Positions 1-6,200 are shown, numbered from the stretch's first letter. The stretch is 9,848 nt of DNA from Candidatus Methanophagales archaeon (GCA_003601795.1 PIXU01000108.1:1-9848), one strand, 5' to 3'. Translations and numbers: made by a program. The notes: generated by a model from the sequence alone, not told the origin.

Positions 1-1
1 C

Positions 2-88
2 AAGACGGGAAAACCCTGGGAGCAAAGTAAGGGGATGTGGGTTCAGACGTACGAGCGGAAGGTGGATGACGAAACAGAAATGAGATAG
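2..88 (+). CDS. C-terminal end of an unidentified protein (partial)
   Basis: A reading frame is open from the left edge and ends with TAG at 86-88. It gives about 28 residues, rich in Lys, Glu and Asp with two Trp (GKPWEQSKGMWVQTYER in the middle), which looks like an ordinary hydrophilic C-terminus. Other frames are also open over this short stretch, so the choice rests on residue composition and on the stop lying just before the next gene on the same strand. I do not recognise the family. The start lies outside the window. Confidence 0.4.
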   Translation, partial: KTGKPWEQSKGMWVQTYERKVDDETEMR

Positions 89-125
89 GGCTTTTTTATT
101 GTCTTATCCTCTGGCAATAATCACA

Positions 126-1112
126 ATGAAAACCATGACCACATCAAAAAATAAAACCCCCGTAGCATCTTGGCTCGATTACGACTACTTCACCGAAGAG
201 CAAAAGCCGCTAAAATGCCTGACCGTCATACTGCGGACGGTGGGCTGTCAGTGGCGGAAATGCACGATGTGCGGCTACTGGCACGAATCCGCAGATGTAA
301 CACAGGCAGACATCCTGGCTCAACTTGAACGAGCATTAAGAACTAGCCCGGAAGAAGATTTTATACTCAAGATTTTCACTTCCGGCAGCTTCCTCGACGA
401 ACGAGAGATATCAAGCGGAACGAGAATCGCGATAGCCGAGCTGGTGAACAACAGGCAAGCGATAAAGAAACTGATAGTAGAAACGAGACCGGAGTTTATA
501 AACGAGGAGAAAATCGGCGATTTGAATATCGTTAAGCATCTTGAGCTTGCTATTGGGTTAGAAACCGCAGATGATTTTATCCGCTCGAAATACATAAACA
601 AGGGTTTCTCATTCGCCGATTATAAAACAGCAGCGAAAATCGTGCACGAATGCGACGCAACCGTAAAGACGTATCTTTTGCTTAAACCTCCTTTTGTATC
701 CGAGAAAAAGGCGATAGAAGACATTATAAAATCCGCTGAGCTTGTCGCTCCTTATAGTTCCATAATCTCGTTGAACCTCAGTAACGTGCAGAAATATACA
801 CCTTTAGAGAATTTATGGAAAAGAAGGTATTATAGACCACCGTGGCTCTGGAGTGCTGTCGAGGCCGTAAAAGAGATAAAAAAAGGAAACGAAAATGTCG
901 TGGTGACGTCTGACCCCGTGGGTGCGGGGCATATCCGCGGACCGCATAATTGCGGTAAGTGCGACATGGAAATAACAGAAGCGATAGAAGGGTTCAACAT
1001 AACGCAGAACTTGAACGTCTTAGAACGCCTCGCGGAGATAGATTGTGAATGTAAGGAAACATGGCATGCACTGCTAAAATTTGATGATTTTCTGTTTGGA
1101 TCTAACGTGTAG
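126..1112 (+). CDS. raSEA: Archaeosine biosynthesis radical SAM protein RaSEA
   Basis: This is probably RaSEA, the radical SAM partner of ArcS. Together they convert the preQ0-lysine adduct at position 15 of archaeal tRNA into archaeosine. Counting from ATG 126 (328 aa), a cysteine cluster C41-x4-C46-x2-C49 inside GCQWRKCTMCGYW should bind the [4Fe-4S] cluster that cleaves S-adenosylmethionine. A TIM-barrel-like middle follows, with VETRPEFI and LELAIGLET segments. The C-terminus has a second Cys-rich part (GPHNCGKCD, then DCECKETW) that I associate with this family. A TTG at 99 would add nine residues, but it sits in a T-rich stretch that may be promoter; ATG 126 or 135 is more likely. No strong ribosome binding site is seen. 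ArcS is not in the window. Family recognition is from memory of motifs, without a search. Confidence 0.85.
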   Translation: MKTMTTSKNKTPVASWLDYDYFTEEQKPLKCLTVILRTVGCQWRKCTMCGYWHESADVTQADILAQLERALRTSPEEDFILKIFTSGSFLDEREISSGTRIAIAELVNNRQAIKKLIVETRPEFINEEKIGDLNIVKHLELAIGLETADDFIRSKYINKGFSFADYKTAAKIVHECDATVKTYLLLKPPFVSEKKAIEDIIKSAELVAPYSSIISLNLSNVQKYTPLENLWKRRYYRPPWLWSAVEAVKEIKKGNENVVVTSDPVGAGHIRGPHNCGKCDMEITEAIEGFNITQNLNVLERLAEIDCECKETWHALLKFDDFLFGSNV

Positions 1113-1136
1113 GGTATTTGTAGAGTTGTGGTAAAA

Positions 1137-1263
1137 AACCACGAGATTCCACAAGATAGACACAAGACCGGAAAATTGAGAGTAGAAAACAGAATTCAGA
1201 CCCCTGCTCTCTGACTTCTTGTATCTTCTTAAATCTCGTGAAAATCTGTGTAATTATGTGGTT
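1137..1263. repeat. Imperfect palindromic element with AACCAC / GTGGTT ends
   Basis: It lies between the convergent 3' ends of raSEA and the DUF4349 gene. The left arm begins AACCACGAGATTCCACAAGA. The right arm, read on the other strand, begins AACCACATAATTACACAG. Both arms consist of loosely repeated 9-11 base units of the type CACRAGATT. The centre (about 1170-1225) is less symmetric. The ends match those of the element at 3502-3648, so I treat them as one family, probably a small non-autonomous mobile or dispersed intergenic repeat. A small hairpin (GTGGT-A5-ACCAC, 1128-1142) overlaps the left end. Confidence 0.55.
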
Positions 1264-1290
1264 ATAAGAGGAGCTAACCAATTTTATTTT

Positions 1291-2244
1291 TCACTTACCA
1301 TCCCTCTTCCTCCGCAATCTCGGCATCAACTTCGTTTTGACCAGCCACCCGAGCCCAACCAGAATTAATATCGGCAGTGCGTAACCAACAAGAATTATCA
1401 ACCCTCGTATCACCGACACAAAACATTCGAATGCAGAACGAATAGCATCCCTTATCCCCCAGCTATGTGTTATCGGCTCTGGCTCATATAATGAAACGGA
1501 AATCGTGGCAAGCTCGACCCTGTTCTCGAGATACTTTATCCGCCCGGTAAGCCGTTCGATTTCAGTTCGCACTCGCCATATTTCTCGCTCTACTTCGAGT
1601 ACTTCCTTTGTATTATTAGCCATATCCAGAATCTCCAGTAACCTCTGCTCCTGCCGCTCGGAATTGTTAAGCCGCGCCGTCAAATCAATATATTCCTCTG
1701 TAACGTCCTCTCCAGATGTATCTTTTGATTTTACGTCGCCAACGCACTCTATTTCGTTGATAACTGCAATGAACCTATCTGCTGGTATCCTGATTGTGGT
1801 ACTACCTCTCTTACGTCCGGTATCGGTAACATAGGAGTGCGAATCAGAGATAAACCCATTTGACCGTTCTACAATATCAATAACGGCATCAGAACTCGAT
1901 TGGAAGTCTTTTACTTCGATGCGCAATGAAGCACGTTGGATTATCTTTCTCTCAGTATCCGTATCGGCATATTGTGATTCTGGTGTTCCAACGGACATCG
2001 TTTTTTCCGCATATTTTGACATTAGTGATTCTGGTGCGGCCCGCGGTACGGGCGTAGGCATTGGCATGGACATTGGAGGCTCTGGTGGTAGTGCGAATCT
2101 GTCTTCTTCTTCCGTTGGATACCTGTTCCGTTGTGAATGATCAGTCGGTCCTGCTAAATACGGCAATGTAGAAACCAGAAAACCCGCTGAAGCTGCTAAT
2201 ACACAGAGCACGACGACAACCGCTATTTTGGTGTATTTTTCCAT
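1291..2244 (-). CDS. DUF4349 domain membrane protein
   Basis: This 317-residue membrane-anchored protein has the layout of the DUF4349 family, whose molecular function is not established. Residues 6-27 form an N-terminal membrane anchor or uncleaved signal. Residues about 53-71 are a Pro/Met-rich linker (PMPTPVPRAAP). The DUF4349 core runs from about 98 to 253: IIQRASLRIEVKDF opens it, TTIRIPADRF is in the middle, and a heptad-like charged helix at 185-240 is probably a coiled coil. Residues 277-302 form a second membrane helix, followed by a basic tail (KTKLMPRLRRKRDGK) that should face the cytoplasm. The core would therefore be outside the cell. The gene is divergent from a membrane-anchored winged-helix regulator, which suggests but does not prove a functional link. 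The start is ATG 2244, with a TATA-like box about 40 bases upstream. Confidence 0.85.
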   Translation of the reverse strand: MEKYTKIAVVVVLCVLAASAGFLVSTLPYLAGPTDHSQRNRYPTEEEDRFALPPEPPMSMPMPTPVPRAAPESLMSKYAEKTMSVGTPESQYADTDTERKIIQRASLRIEVKDFQSSSDAVIDIVERSNGFISDSHSYVTDTGRKRGSTTIRIPADRFIAVINEIECVGDVKSKDTSGEDVTEEYIDLTARLNNSERQEQRLLEILDMANNTKEVLEVEREIWRVRTEIERLTGRIKYLENRVELATISVSLYEPEPITHSWGIRDAIRSAFECFVSVIRGLIILVGYALPILILVGLGWLVKTKLMPRLRRKRDGK

Positions 2245-2282
2245 TTTTGTTTTATTACTTGAAACTCCTGTTTGTTTTTTAC

Positions 2283-2301
2283 CCTTTATAAGTTTTTCGA
2301 T
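2283..2301 (-). promoter_or_regulatory. BRE/TATA-like promoter of the DUF4349 gene
   Basis: Read on the minus strand, an A-rich BRE-like stretch (CGAAAAA) runs into CTTATAAAGG. By the usual archaeal spacing, transcription would start near 2260. That leaves a leader of under 20 bases before ATG 2244, with an AGGAG at its very beginning, too far from the ATG to act as a normal ribosome binding site. Confidence 0.5.
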
Positions 2302-2323
2302 AGCTACGAATCAAGCTGTAGTT

Positions 2324-2340
2324 ATAGTTATTTTTAAAAA
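2324..2340 (+). promoter_or_regulatory. TATA-like promoter of the winged-helix gene
   Basis: An AT-rich TATA-like stretch (TTATTTTTAAAAA) is centred about 27 bases before ATG 2361. With normal archaeal spacing the transcript would start at or next to the ATG, so the mRNA is probably leaderless; no Shine-Dalgarno motif is present. Together with the opposite promoter at 2283-2301 it forms a compact divergent control region, 2245-2360. Confidence 0.4.
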
Positions 2341-2360
2341 GGGGCAAAACAAAAATAACA

Positions 2361-3044
2361 ATGATGGTTTCAAACGAGAACAATAAGGGGATGAAAGAAA
2401 ACACGGAGGATGAAAAACTATTAATCCTCCCTTTAAACGATAAAAACTCCAAGAAAATATCCCAGATTATTTCTAACGATACTGCAAGGAATATTTTAGA
2501 GGCTATCGCATCCAAACCACTTTCAGCATCACAAATTGCAGAAAAACTCCGCATTCCTTTAAGCACCGTTCAATATAATCTTGACAAGCTTAACGATGCG
2601 GGATTGGCGAAAGTAGAGCGGACGAAATATAGCGAGAAGATGAAACACGTGAAGATATACGCACCGCAGCGTAAATTTGTTGTCATCGTTCCGGAAAAGA
2701 CAAATAGAAAAGATGTCATTGCGACATTGAAGAGATATTTGACGGTGATATTCTTTGCAGTGGCTGGCTCGGGCGTAATAGAATTTTTAACGATGAAGAT
2801 AAAAGGTCCAGCATGGGAAGAAGTCACCCGGTCGATAGCGGAAAAAGGAGGCAGAGTCCCTGCACCAATACCCGCACCTACGCCGATACCAGCATCAGTA
2901 TCCCCCGAAAAAGCGATTGATGTAGCTTTGAGATTCGGTATCTTTGCTCATCCCGGTTTATGGTTTCTATTTGGAAGTATATTTGTAATATCTGTTATAT
3001 TTCTCATAGAGTATATTGGGAAAAGAAATGCACGAAAAAAATAA
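2361..3044 (+). CDS. Membrane-anchored winged helix-turn-helix regulator
   Basis: This 227-residue protein is a predicted DNA-binding regulator held in the membrane. Residues about 38-105 form an ArsR-type winged helix: an N-terminal helix (TARNILEAIASKPLS), the helix-turn-helix (ASQIAEKLRIPLSTVQYNLDKL) and a basic wing ending in VKIYAP. A first hydrophobic segment is at 127-145 and a second at 198-218, followed by a basic tail (KRNARKK). A Pro-rich spacer at 167-178 (PAPIPAPTPIPA) lies between them, in the probable extracytoplasmic loop. Winged-helix proteins with C-terminal membrane helices are common in Archaea, but their ligands are mostly unknown. The gene is divergent from the DUF4349 protein and overlaps the Fe-S scaffold gene, so it may control either or both. 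The initiator could also be the second ATG at 2364. Confidence 0.8.
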   Translation: MMVSNENNKGMKENTEDEKLLILPLNDKNSKKISQIISNDTARNILEAIASKPLSASQIAEKLRIPLSTVQYNLDKLNDAGLAKVERTKYSEKMKHVKIYAPQRKFVVIVPEKTNRKDVIATLKRYLTVIFFAVAGSGVIEFLTMKIKGPAWEEVTRSIAEKGGRVPAPIPAPTPIPASVSPEKAIDVALRFGIFAHPGLWFLFGSIFVISVIFLIEYIGKRNARKK

Positions 3045-3525
3045 AAAATCCGATTTTGATGAGCTGCTTGAGAATTTGCAAGCGGAGATATTGAAAGAAG
3101 AGAAGGAAATATACACCGAAAGGACACTTAAGGAGGCATATAATCCAAAAAACGTCGGTGAGCTGAAAAAACCCAGCGGTGCTGCACGTGTAACAGGTTC
3201 CTGCGGTGACACAATGCAGATACATCTTAAGGTTAAGGTCAAAGAGGATTTAAGCGATAAAATTGTAGATTGTAAATTCATAACCGATGGTTGTGGTGCG
3301 TCAGTCGCTTGCGGAAGTGTTATTACCGAACTTGTGAAAGGAAAAACGATAGAGAAGGCTTCGATGCTCACCCCGGAGAGTATTTTGGCGGTGTTAGGTG
3401 GTTTACCCGAAGAAAACATTCATTGCGCTGCTCTTGCCGTAGATACGTTAAAAGCAGCAATTGCGAACTATAGTCATTCCAGTAATAAATTGCAAATAAT
3501 GAACCACGAGAGCTCACGAGATTAA
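3028..3525 (+). CDS. IscU/NifU-type Fe-S cluster assembly scaffold
   Basis: This is a scaffold on which [2Fe-2S]/[4Fe-4S] clusters are built before transfer to target proteins. From ATG 3028 (165 aa), the IscU core begins near residue 29 (YTERTLKEAYNPKNVGEL). The three ligand cysteines are present: C59 in GSCGDTM, with the conserved Asp61; C89 in TDGCGASVACGS; and C133 in IHCAALAVDTLKAAI. Two extra cysteines, C82 and C95, flank the second ligand. The first 28 residues are a charged helical extension not typical of IscU. The gene overlaps the winged-helix gene by 17 bases, which implies co-transcription and possibly coupled translation. A TTG at 3016 is an alternative start. The last seven residues (NHESSRD) and the stop codon lie inside a palindromic repeat. 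No cysteine desulfurase gene is nearby. Confidence 0.88.
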   Translation: MHEKNKKSDFDELLENLQAEILKEEKEIYTERTLKEAYNPKNVGELKKPSGAARVTGSCGDTMQIHLKVKVKEDLSDKIVDCKFITDGCGASVACGSVITELVKGKTIEKASMLTPESILAVLGGLPEENIHCAALAVDTLKAAIANYSHSSNKLQIMNHESSRD

Positions 3526-3648
3526 CACAACACTTTCTTTCTTTTTCAAAGAAAGAACCTGTGCTAAGAAAGAAAAAATTATTTGTTTTTCTTTTAGCAC
3601 AGGTTTTCTTTTTGTAAAAAAGAAAAAGTGTTGTGTAATCTTGTGGTT
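3502..3648. repeat. 147-bp near-perfect palindromic element, MITE-like
   Basis: The two arms pair over almost the whole length. The left arm starts AACCACGAG and continues GATTAACACAACACTTTC. The right arm, read on the minus strand, starts AACCACAAGATTACACAACAC and then CTTTTTC. Both arms later share ACCTGTGCTAA, near 3558-3567 and 3594-3603. The turn is around 3575-3588. The left arm carries an extra block of about 10 bases (GAGAGCTCAC). AATAAT lies just left and AATAAC just right, a weak hint of a target duplication. No coding capacity is seen. It lies between convergent genes and overlaps the end of the Fe-S scaffold gene. The T-rich arms could also stop transcription from both sides. Confidence 0.75.
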
Positions 3649-3665
3649 AATAACAATTTTCGGAA

Positions 3666-4721
3666 CTAAAAGTGCTGATACCCTATTAATTCTATCTTTT
3701 CCTTCTCTTCACCTTTTTTAAAATATATCCCCGCTTCATGCGGCGTTACTTTACCTATAACGCTCATTTTTATCGTCTTGCTTATCCTTTTCAAACCGCT
3801 CGCATCACTGGTGAACAACAATTCATAGTCTCCACCGTAAAATGCAAGTGCTCGACGCTCAACGCCAATCGAGGACAAATCAAACGTTTCTGCGCTTCTT
3901 AGCTCTTCGCTCAATACGGGCACTTTGTCCTCGTATATCTCAAATCCAACACCGCTACTTTTTGCGAGCTCTGCTAAAGAAAGTGCAAGACCATCACTTA
4001 TGTCAATCATCGAAGTTACCCATACCGAGTCCGCGAGTGCGATGCCTTCCTGTATCCTTGGCATAGGTTGAAATAGCGCTTTTTTTGCTATTTCTTCTAC
4101 CTTCACGGGCACTTTTAGTTCCGTGTCTCTAAATCTTTTTATCAGGTTCATAGCCAGTGCGGCATTACCCAGAGAACCCGTCACGCATACGAGGTCGCCA
4201 ACTCTGGCTCCTGCTCTCCTCACAGGGCTGTCGGCAAACCCGAGACAAGTCCCGGTTAAGATGACCTCTTTGCTTCTTGTCACGTCACCGCCGACGACTG
4301 CCGTATGATAAGCCGAGGCGCATTTTTCTATTCCTTCTACTACCTCTTCCACAAATGCGGATCTGGTACGTGCAGGAACGCCCATTGCCACGGTAAATGC
4401 AAAAGGGTGCGCACCCATAGCGGCGATGTCGCTTAAATTTACGGCTGCGGCAGTCCAGCCGATTTGAAAAGGAGATATACCTTTCGGAAGATGTGTTGAT
4501 TCTTGCACCGTATCTGTGGTGACAACGAGATATTTACGCCCCCCACTTGCGCTGTCTACATCTATAACTGCACAGTCATCTTCGCCAGCCCCAACCGTTA
4601 CGATTCGCCTATTCGCATTTGCATTAAATTTGTTCACTATTGTCTCTATTAATCCCCGTTCGCCTAATTGTTCTATAAACCGTTCCTTTCCCTTAGATAA
4701 GGGGTTATTCGGCATTTTCAT
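3666..4721 (-). CDS. thiL: Thiamine-monophosphate kinase ThiL
   Basis: ThiL phosphorylates thiamine monophosphate with ATP to give thiamine diphosphate, the active cofactor, in the cytoplasm. The 351-residue protein shows the family's Mg-ATP and substrate motifs in order: GAGEDDCAVI (44-53), TTDTVQESTHLP (68-79), NLSDIAAMGA (95-104), GGDVTRS (144-150), TGSLG (181-185), DISDGL (240-245) and GGDYELLFT (296-304). The length is slightly above the usual 310-340. The start at ATG 4721 follows a GGAGGAGAT at 4742-4734, a good match to the 16S tail but 12 bases away; ATG 4715 would give a 349-residue product. A TATA-like box lies near 4775-4787. No other thiamine gene is adjacent. Confidence 0.95.
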   Translation of the reverse strand: MKMPNNPLSKGKERFIEQLGERGLIETIVNKFNANANRRIVTVGAGEDDCAVIDVDSASGGRKYLVVTTDTVQESTHLPKGISPFQIGWTAAAVNLSDIAAMGAHPFAFTVAMGVPARTRSAFVEEVVEGIEKCASAYHTAVVGGDVTRSKEVILTGTCLGFADSPVRRAGARVGDLVCVTGSLGNAALAMNLIKRFRDTELKVPVKVEEIAKKALFQPMPRIQEGIALADSVWVTSMIDISDGLALSLAELAKSSGVGFEIYEDKVPVLSEELRSAETFDLSSIGVERRALAFYGGDYELLFTSDASGLKRISKTIKMSVIGKVTPHEAGIYFKKGEEKEKIELIGYQHF

Positions 4722-4733
4722 TATTCCCTTTTT

Positions 4734-4787
4734 ATCTCCTCCATCTTAACATTTATTCCAATTTTGTGGGGGGAGGTATAAGTATCT
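4734..4787 (-). promoter_or_regulatory. Promoter and ribosome binding region of thiL
   Basis: On the minus strand, GATACTTATACC (about 4787-4776) is a plausible TATA element. Transcription would start near 4750. GGAGGAGAT at 4742-4734 then lies early in the leader, followed by ATG 4721. A run of C on the minus strand (G on the plus strand, 4766-4772) sits between. The AAGGGA directly before the ATG is a second, weaker ribosome-binding candidate. Confidence 0.35.
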
Positions 4788-4790
4788 TTA

Positions 4791-5139
4791 TTAAAGCCAT
4801 CCATATCTCTTGTGTGCTTCTTCAATCGTCATAATCTCCACGAATTCCGCCGTTTCTTCAATCTTTTTTCATATCTTCAAGAAGCCTGAGCTTCTTCTCC
4901 CGCTCGATTATCTTCACGATTGGTTCATCAAAAGTATAAATATTTCGTTTTTGTCCCCTTCTTCTTTGAGATGCCTCTTTAACCTTTGAACGTTCCATTC
5001 AGCATCACAAATTCATAGCTATTTTACAGAATGTACTTATCTCGCTGGAGCTATCAGTCTGTTTAAGGTAGCTATAACGCTCTCAAAAGTCGTTTTCCTA
5101 ATCTTCCTCAATCTTCACATAAAATTTTAAAGCTTCCAT
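4791..5139 (-). pseudogene. Decayed small gene(s), interrupted by stops and frameshifts
   Basis: This 349-base stretch holds pieces that read like protein but form no intact gene. At 5139 a start with a good ribosome site (GAGGAG, 9 bases upstream) and a TATA-like CGTATAAAG (near 5195) opens MEALKFYVKIEED, then TAG at 5100. The same frame is broken by three more stops and reopens at ATG 4998 as a 46-residue ORF (MERSKVKEASQRRRGQK...) ending at 4858. Its last codons sit at a run of six A. Shifting frame there continues as KIEETAEFVEIMTIEEAHKR to TAA at 4793-4791. A third frame gives EWNVQRLKRHLKEEGDK. I do not recognise the family; the size and charge would suit a toxin-antitoxin partner, but that is a guess. 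The rest of 4722-5206 holds only the thiL promoter. Confidence 0.45.
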
Positions 5140-5206
5140 TTCCTTCTCTCCTCTTCTTCATTTAATATTATTCCTTCATGTTAAAAGTCTTTATACGCCG
5201 CGAAAC

Positions 5207-5782
5207 TTATTCTTCGTATATCTCACGATATTTCTTCTCCACGTCTTCTGTCGTCACATGCGTGTATATCATCGTGGTTTTCAAGTCCGTATGACCTGCA
5301 AGATGCTGCAGTCGGGCAATGTCTATCCCTTTTCTCCATGAATGCGTGATAAAGAAGTGTCGAAGTGAATGGCAGGACACATTTTTTTCCACCCCTGCAA
5401 GCTGAGCATACTTCCTCGGCAGTCGCTGAATCTGCCTGTACGAGATGCTTCTGAATACATAATCCTCTGGCTTCATCTTTTCCGTGTACCTCTTCAGCAG
5501 CACGATAGTGGCATCGTCAACAAGAACTTCTCTTCTTACGTATTTACGCTGTTTCAACGAATATACCCACAGCCTTTTGTTTCCGAAGTCAATATCCTTC
5601 TTCTGTATCCCGTATATCCACCTTCCTTGATCACGTTTATAAACACCGTAAAGTTCGCCTATTCGAATGCCCGTTCTTGCAAGCACTCGCAACAATAAAT
5701 AGTCCCTGTCACGTATAATGGCAGCATCAAGGATTTTGTTCAGTTCTTCCTCGGTGATGGGGTCAGGAGCTCTTTTTGGCAT
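5207..5782 (-). CDS. Tyrosine recombinase / integrase, catalytic domain only
   Basis: This 191-residue protein belongs to the tyrosine site-specific recombinase family (XerC/D/A, phage integrases), which cut and rejoin DNA through a covalent tyrosine link. All catalytic positions are visible: Arg40 in ARTGIRIGEL, a Lys in the beta hairpin (K77 or K80 in SLKQRKYVRRE), His138 and Arg141 in CHSLRH, His164 in LAGHTD, and nucleophile Tyr173 in MIYTHV. It appears active but has no N-terminal core-binding domain; Xer proteins are usually 280-300 residues. An extra loop of about 14 residues (46-59) separates box I from the hairpin. It starts 23 bases after rpl32e on the same strand and is probably co-transcribed with it. 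It could be a chromosomal Xer variant or the remnant of an integrated element; the sequence does not decide. Confidence 0.88.
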   Translation of the reverse strand: MPKRAPDPITEEELNKILDAAIIRDRDYLLLRVLARTGIRIGELYGVYKRDQGRWIYGIQKKDIDFGNKRLWVYSLKQRKYVRREVLVDDATIVLLKRYTEKMKPEDYVFRSISYRQIQRLPRKYAQLAGVEKNVSCHSLRHFFITHSWRKGIDIARLQHLAGHTDLKTTMIYTHVTTEDVEKKYREIYEE

Positions 5783-5805
5783 AAACTTCTCTTTGATTGT
5801 ATTTT

Positions 5806-6165
5806 TTATTTAGGATTAAGCACCTTTATACCACGCGCTGCTGCTGCTTCTTCTATTTGTTCCCTTTTTCGCCTTCCCACTCCTGATGCTATCCGCGCTG
5901 CTACGGGTACGGGCGTTGGTACCGATACTGCCGCCACTGCCTTACCAAGGTCATTCACATTAAAAACAGGCACTTCGCGCACTCCAGAAGGATGCAGTCC
6001 TCGCTCTTCTTTCTTCTTCCGGTATCCGGAGTTCACCATCGCACCCTTCGCCGCTATATGCTCTCTCATCTTGTTATCAATCCCACGAGGTCTTCTCCAG
6101 CTCTTACTCAATTTCTTCTTTTTCCGCCATCCGTACCGTGCGAATTCGGGTTTTTTCTTTTTCAT
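5806..6165 (-). CDS. rpl32e: 50S ribosomal protein eL32 (L32e)
   Basis: This is eL32, a large-subunit ribosomal protein of Archaea and eukaryotes that binds 23S rRNA. The 119-residue sequence shows the family signatures in order: KSWRRPRGIDNKMR (21-34), SGYRKKKEERGLHPSG (46-61), VPVFNVNDL (65-73), RIASGVGRRKREQIEEA (91-107) and the C-terminal GIKVLNPK. The stretch between NDL and RIASGVG, about 10 residues in relatives as I recall them, is about 17 here and holds a Val/Pro repeat (SVPTPVPVAA). In most Archaea this gene lies in the spc ribosomal cluster between rpl6 and rpl19e. Here it stands apart, with a recombinase gene downstream. A TATA-like box is centred about 28 bases before the ATG, so the mRNA is probably leaderless or nearly so. 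Confidence 0.93.
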   Translation of the reverse strand: MKKKKPEFARYGWRKKKKLSKSWRRPRGIDNKMREHIAAKGAMVNSGYRKKKEERGLHPSGVREVPVFNVNDLGKAVAAVSVPTPVPVAARIASGVGRRKREQIEEAAAARGIKVLNPK

Positions 6166-6186
6166 TGTGTATAACGTATAACCCCC

Positions 6187-6200
6187 TTCTATTTAAGACA
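6187..6200 (-). promoter_or_regulatory. TATA-like promoter of rpl32e
   Basis: Read on the minus strand, GTCTTAAATAGAAGG contains TTAAATAG, centred about 28 bases before ATG 6165. This places the transcript start at or just before the start codon. The element touches the left end of the small inverted repeat at 6197-6254. A doubled GTTATAC follows it before the ATG. Confidence 0.45.

Noticed and set aside
1128..1142. GTGGT-A5-ACCAC hairpin as a terminator of raSEA
   Set aside because: It has no T-run after it and it overlaps the end of the palindromic repeat, so it is better explained as part of that element.
5016..5076. Possible tRNA or structured RNA around repeated AGCTAT motifs
   Set aside because: No cloverleaf, no anticodon arm and no T-arm consensus could be built. 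The AGCTAT words are too short and irregular.
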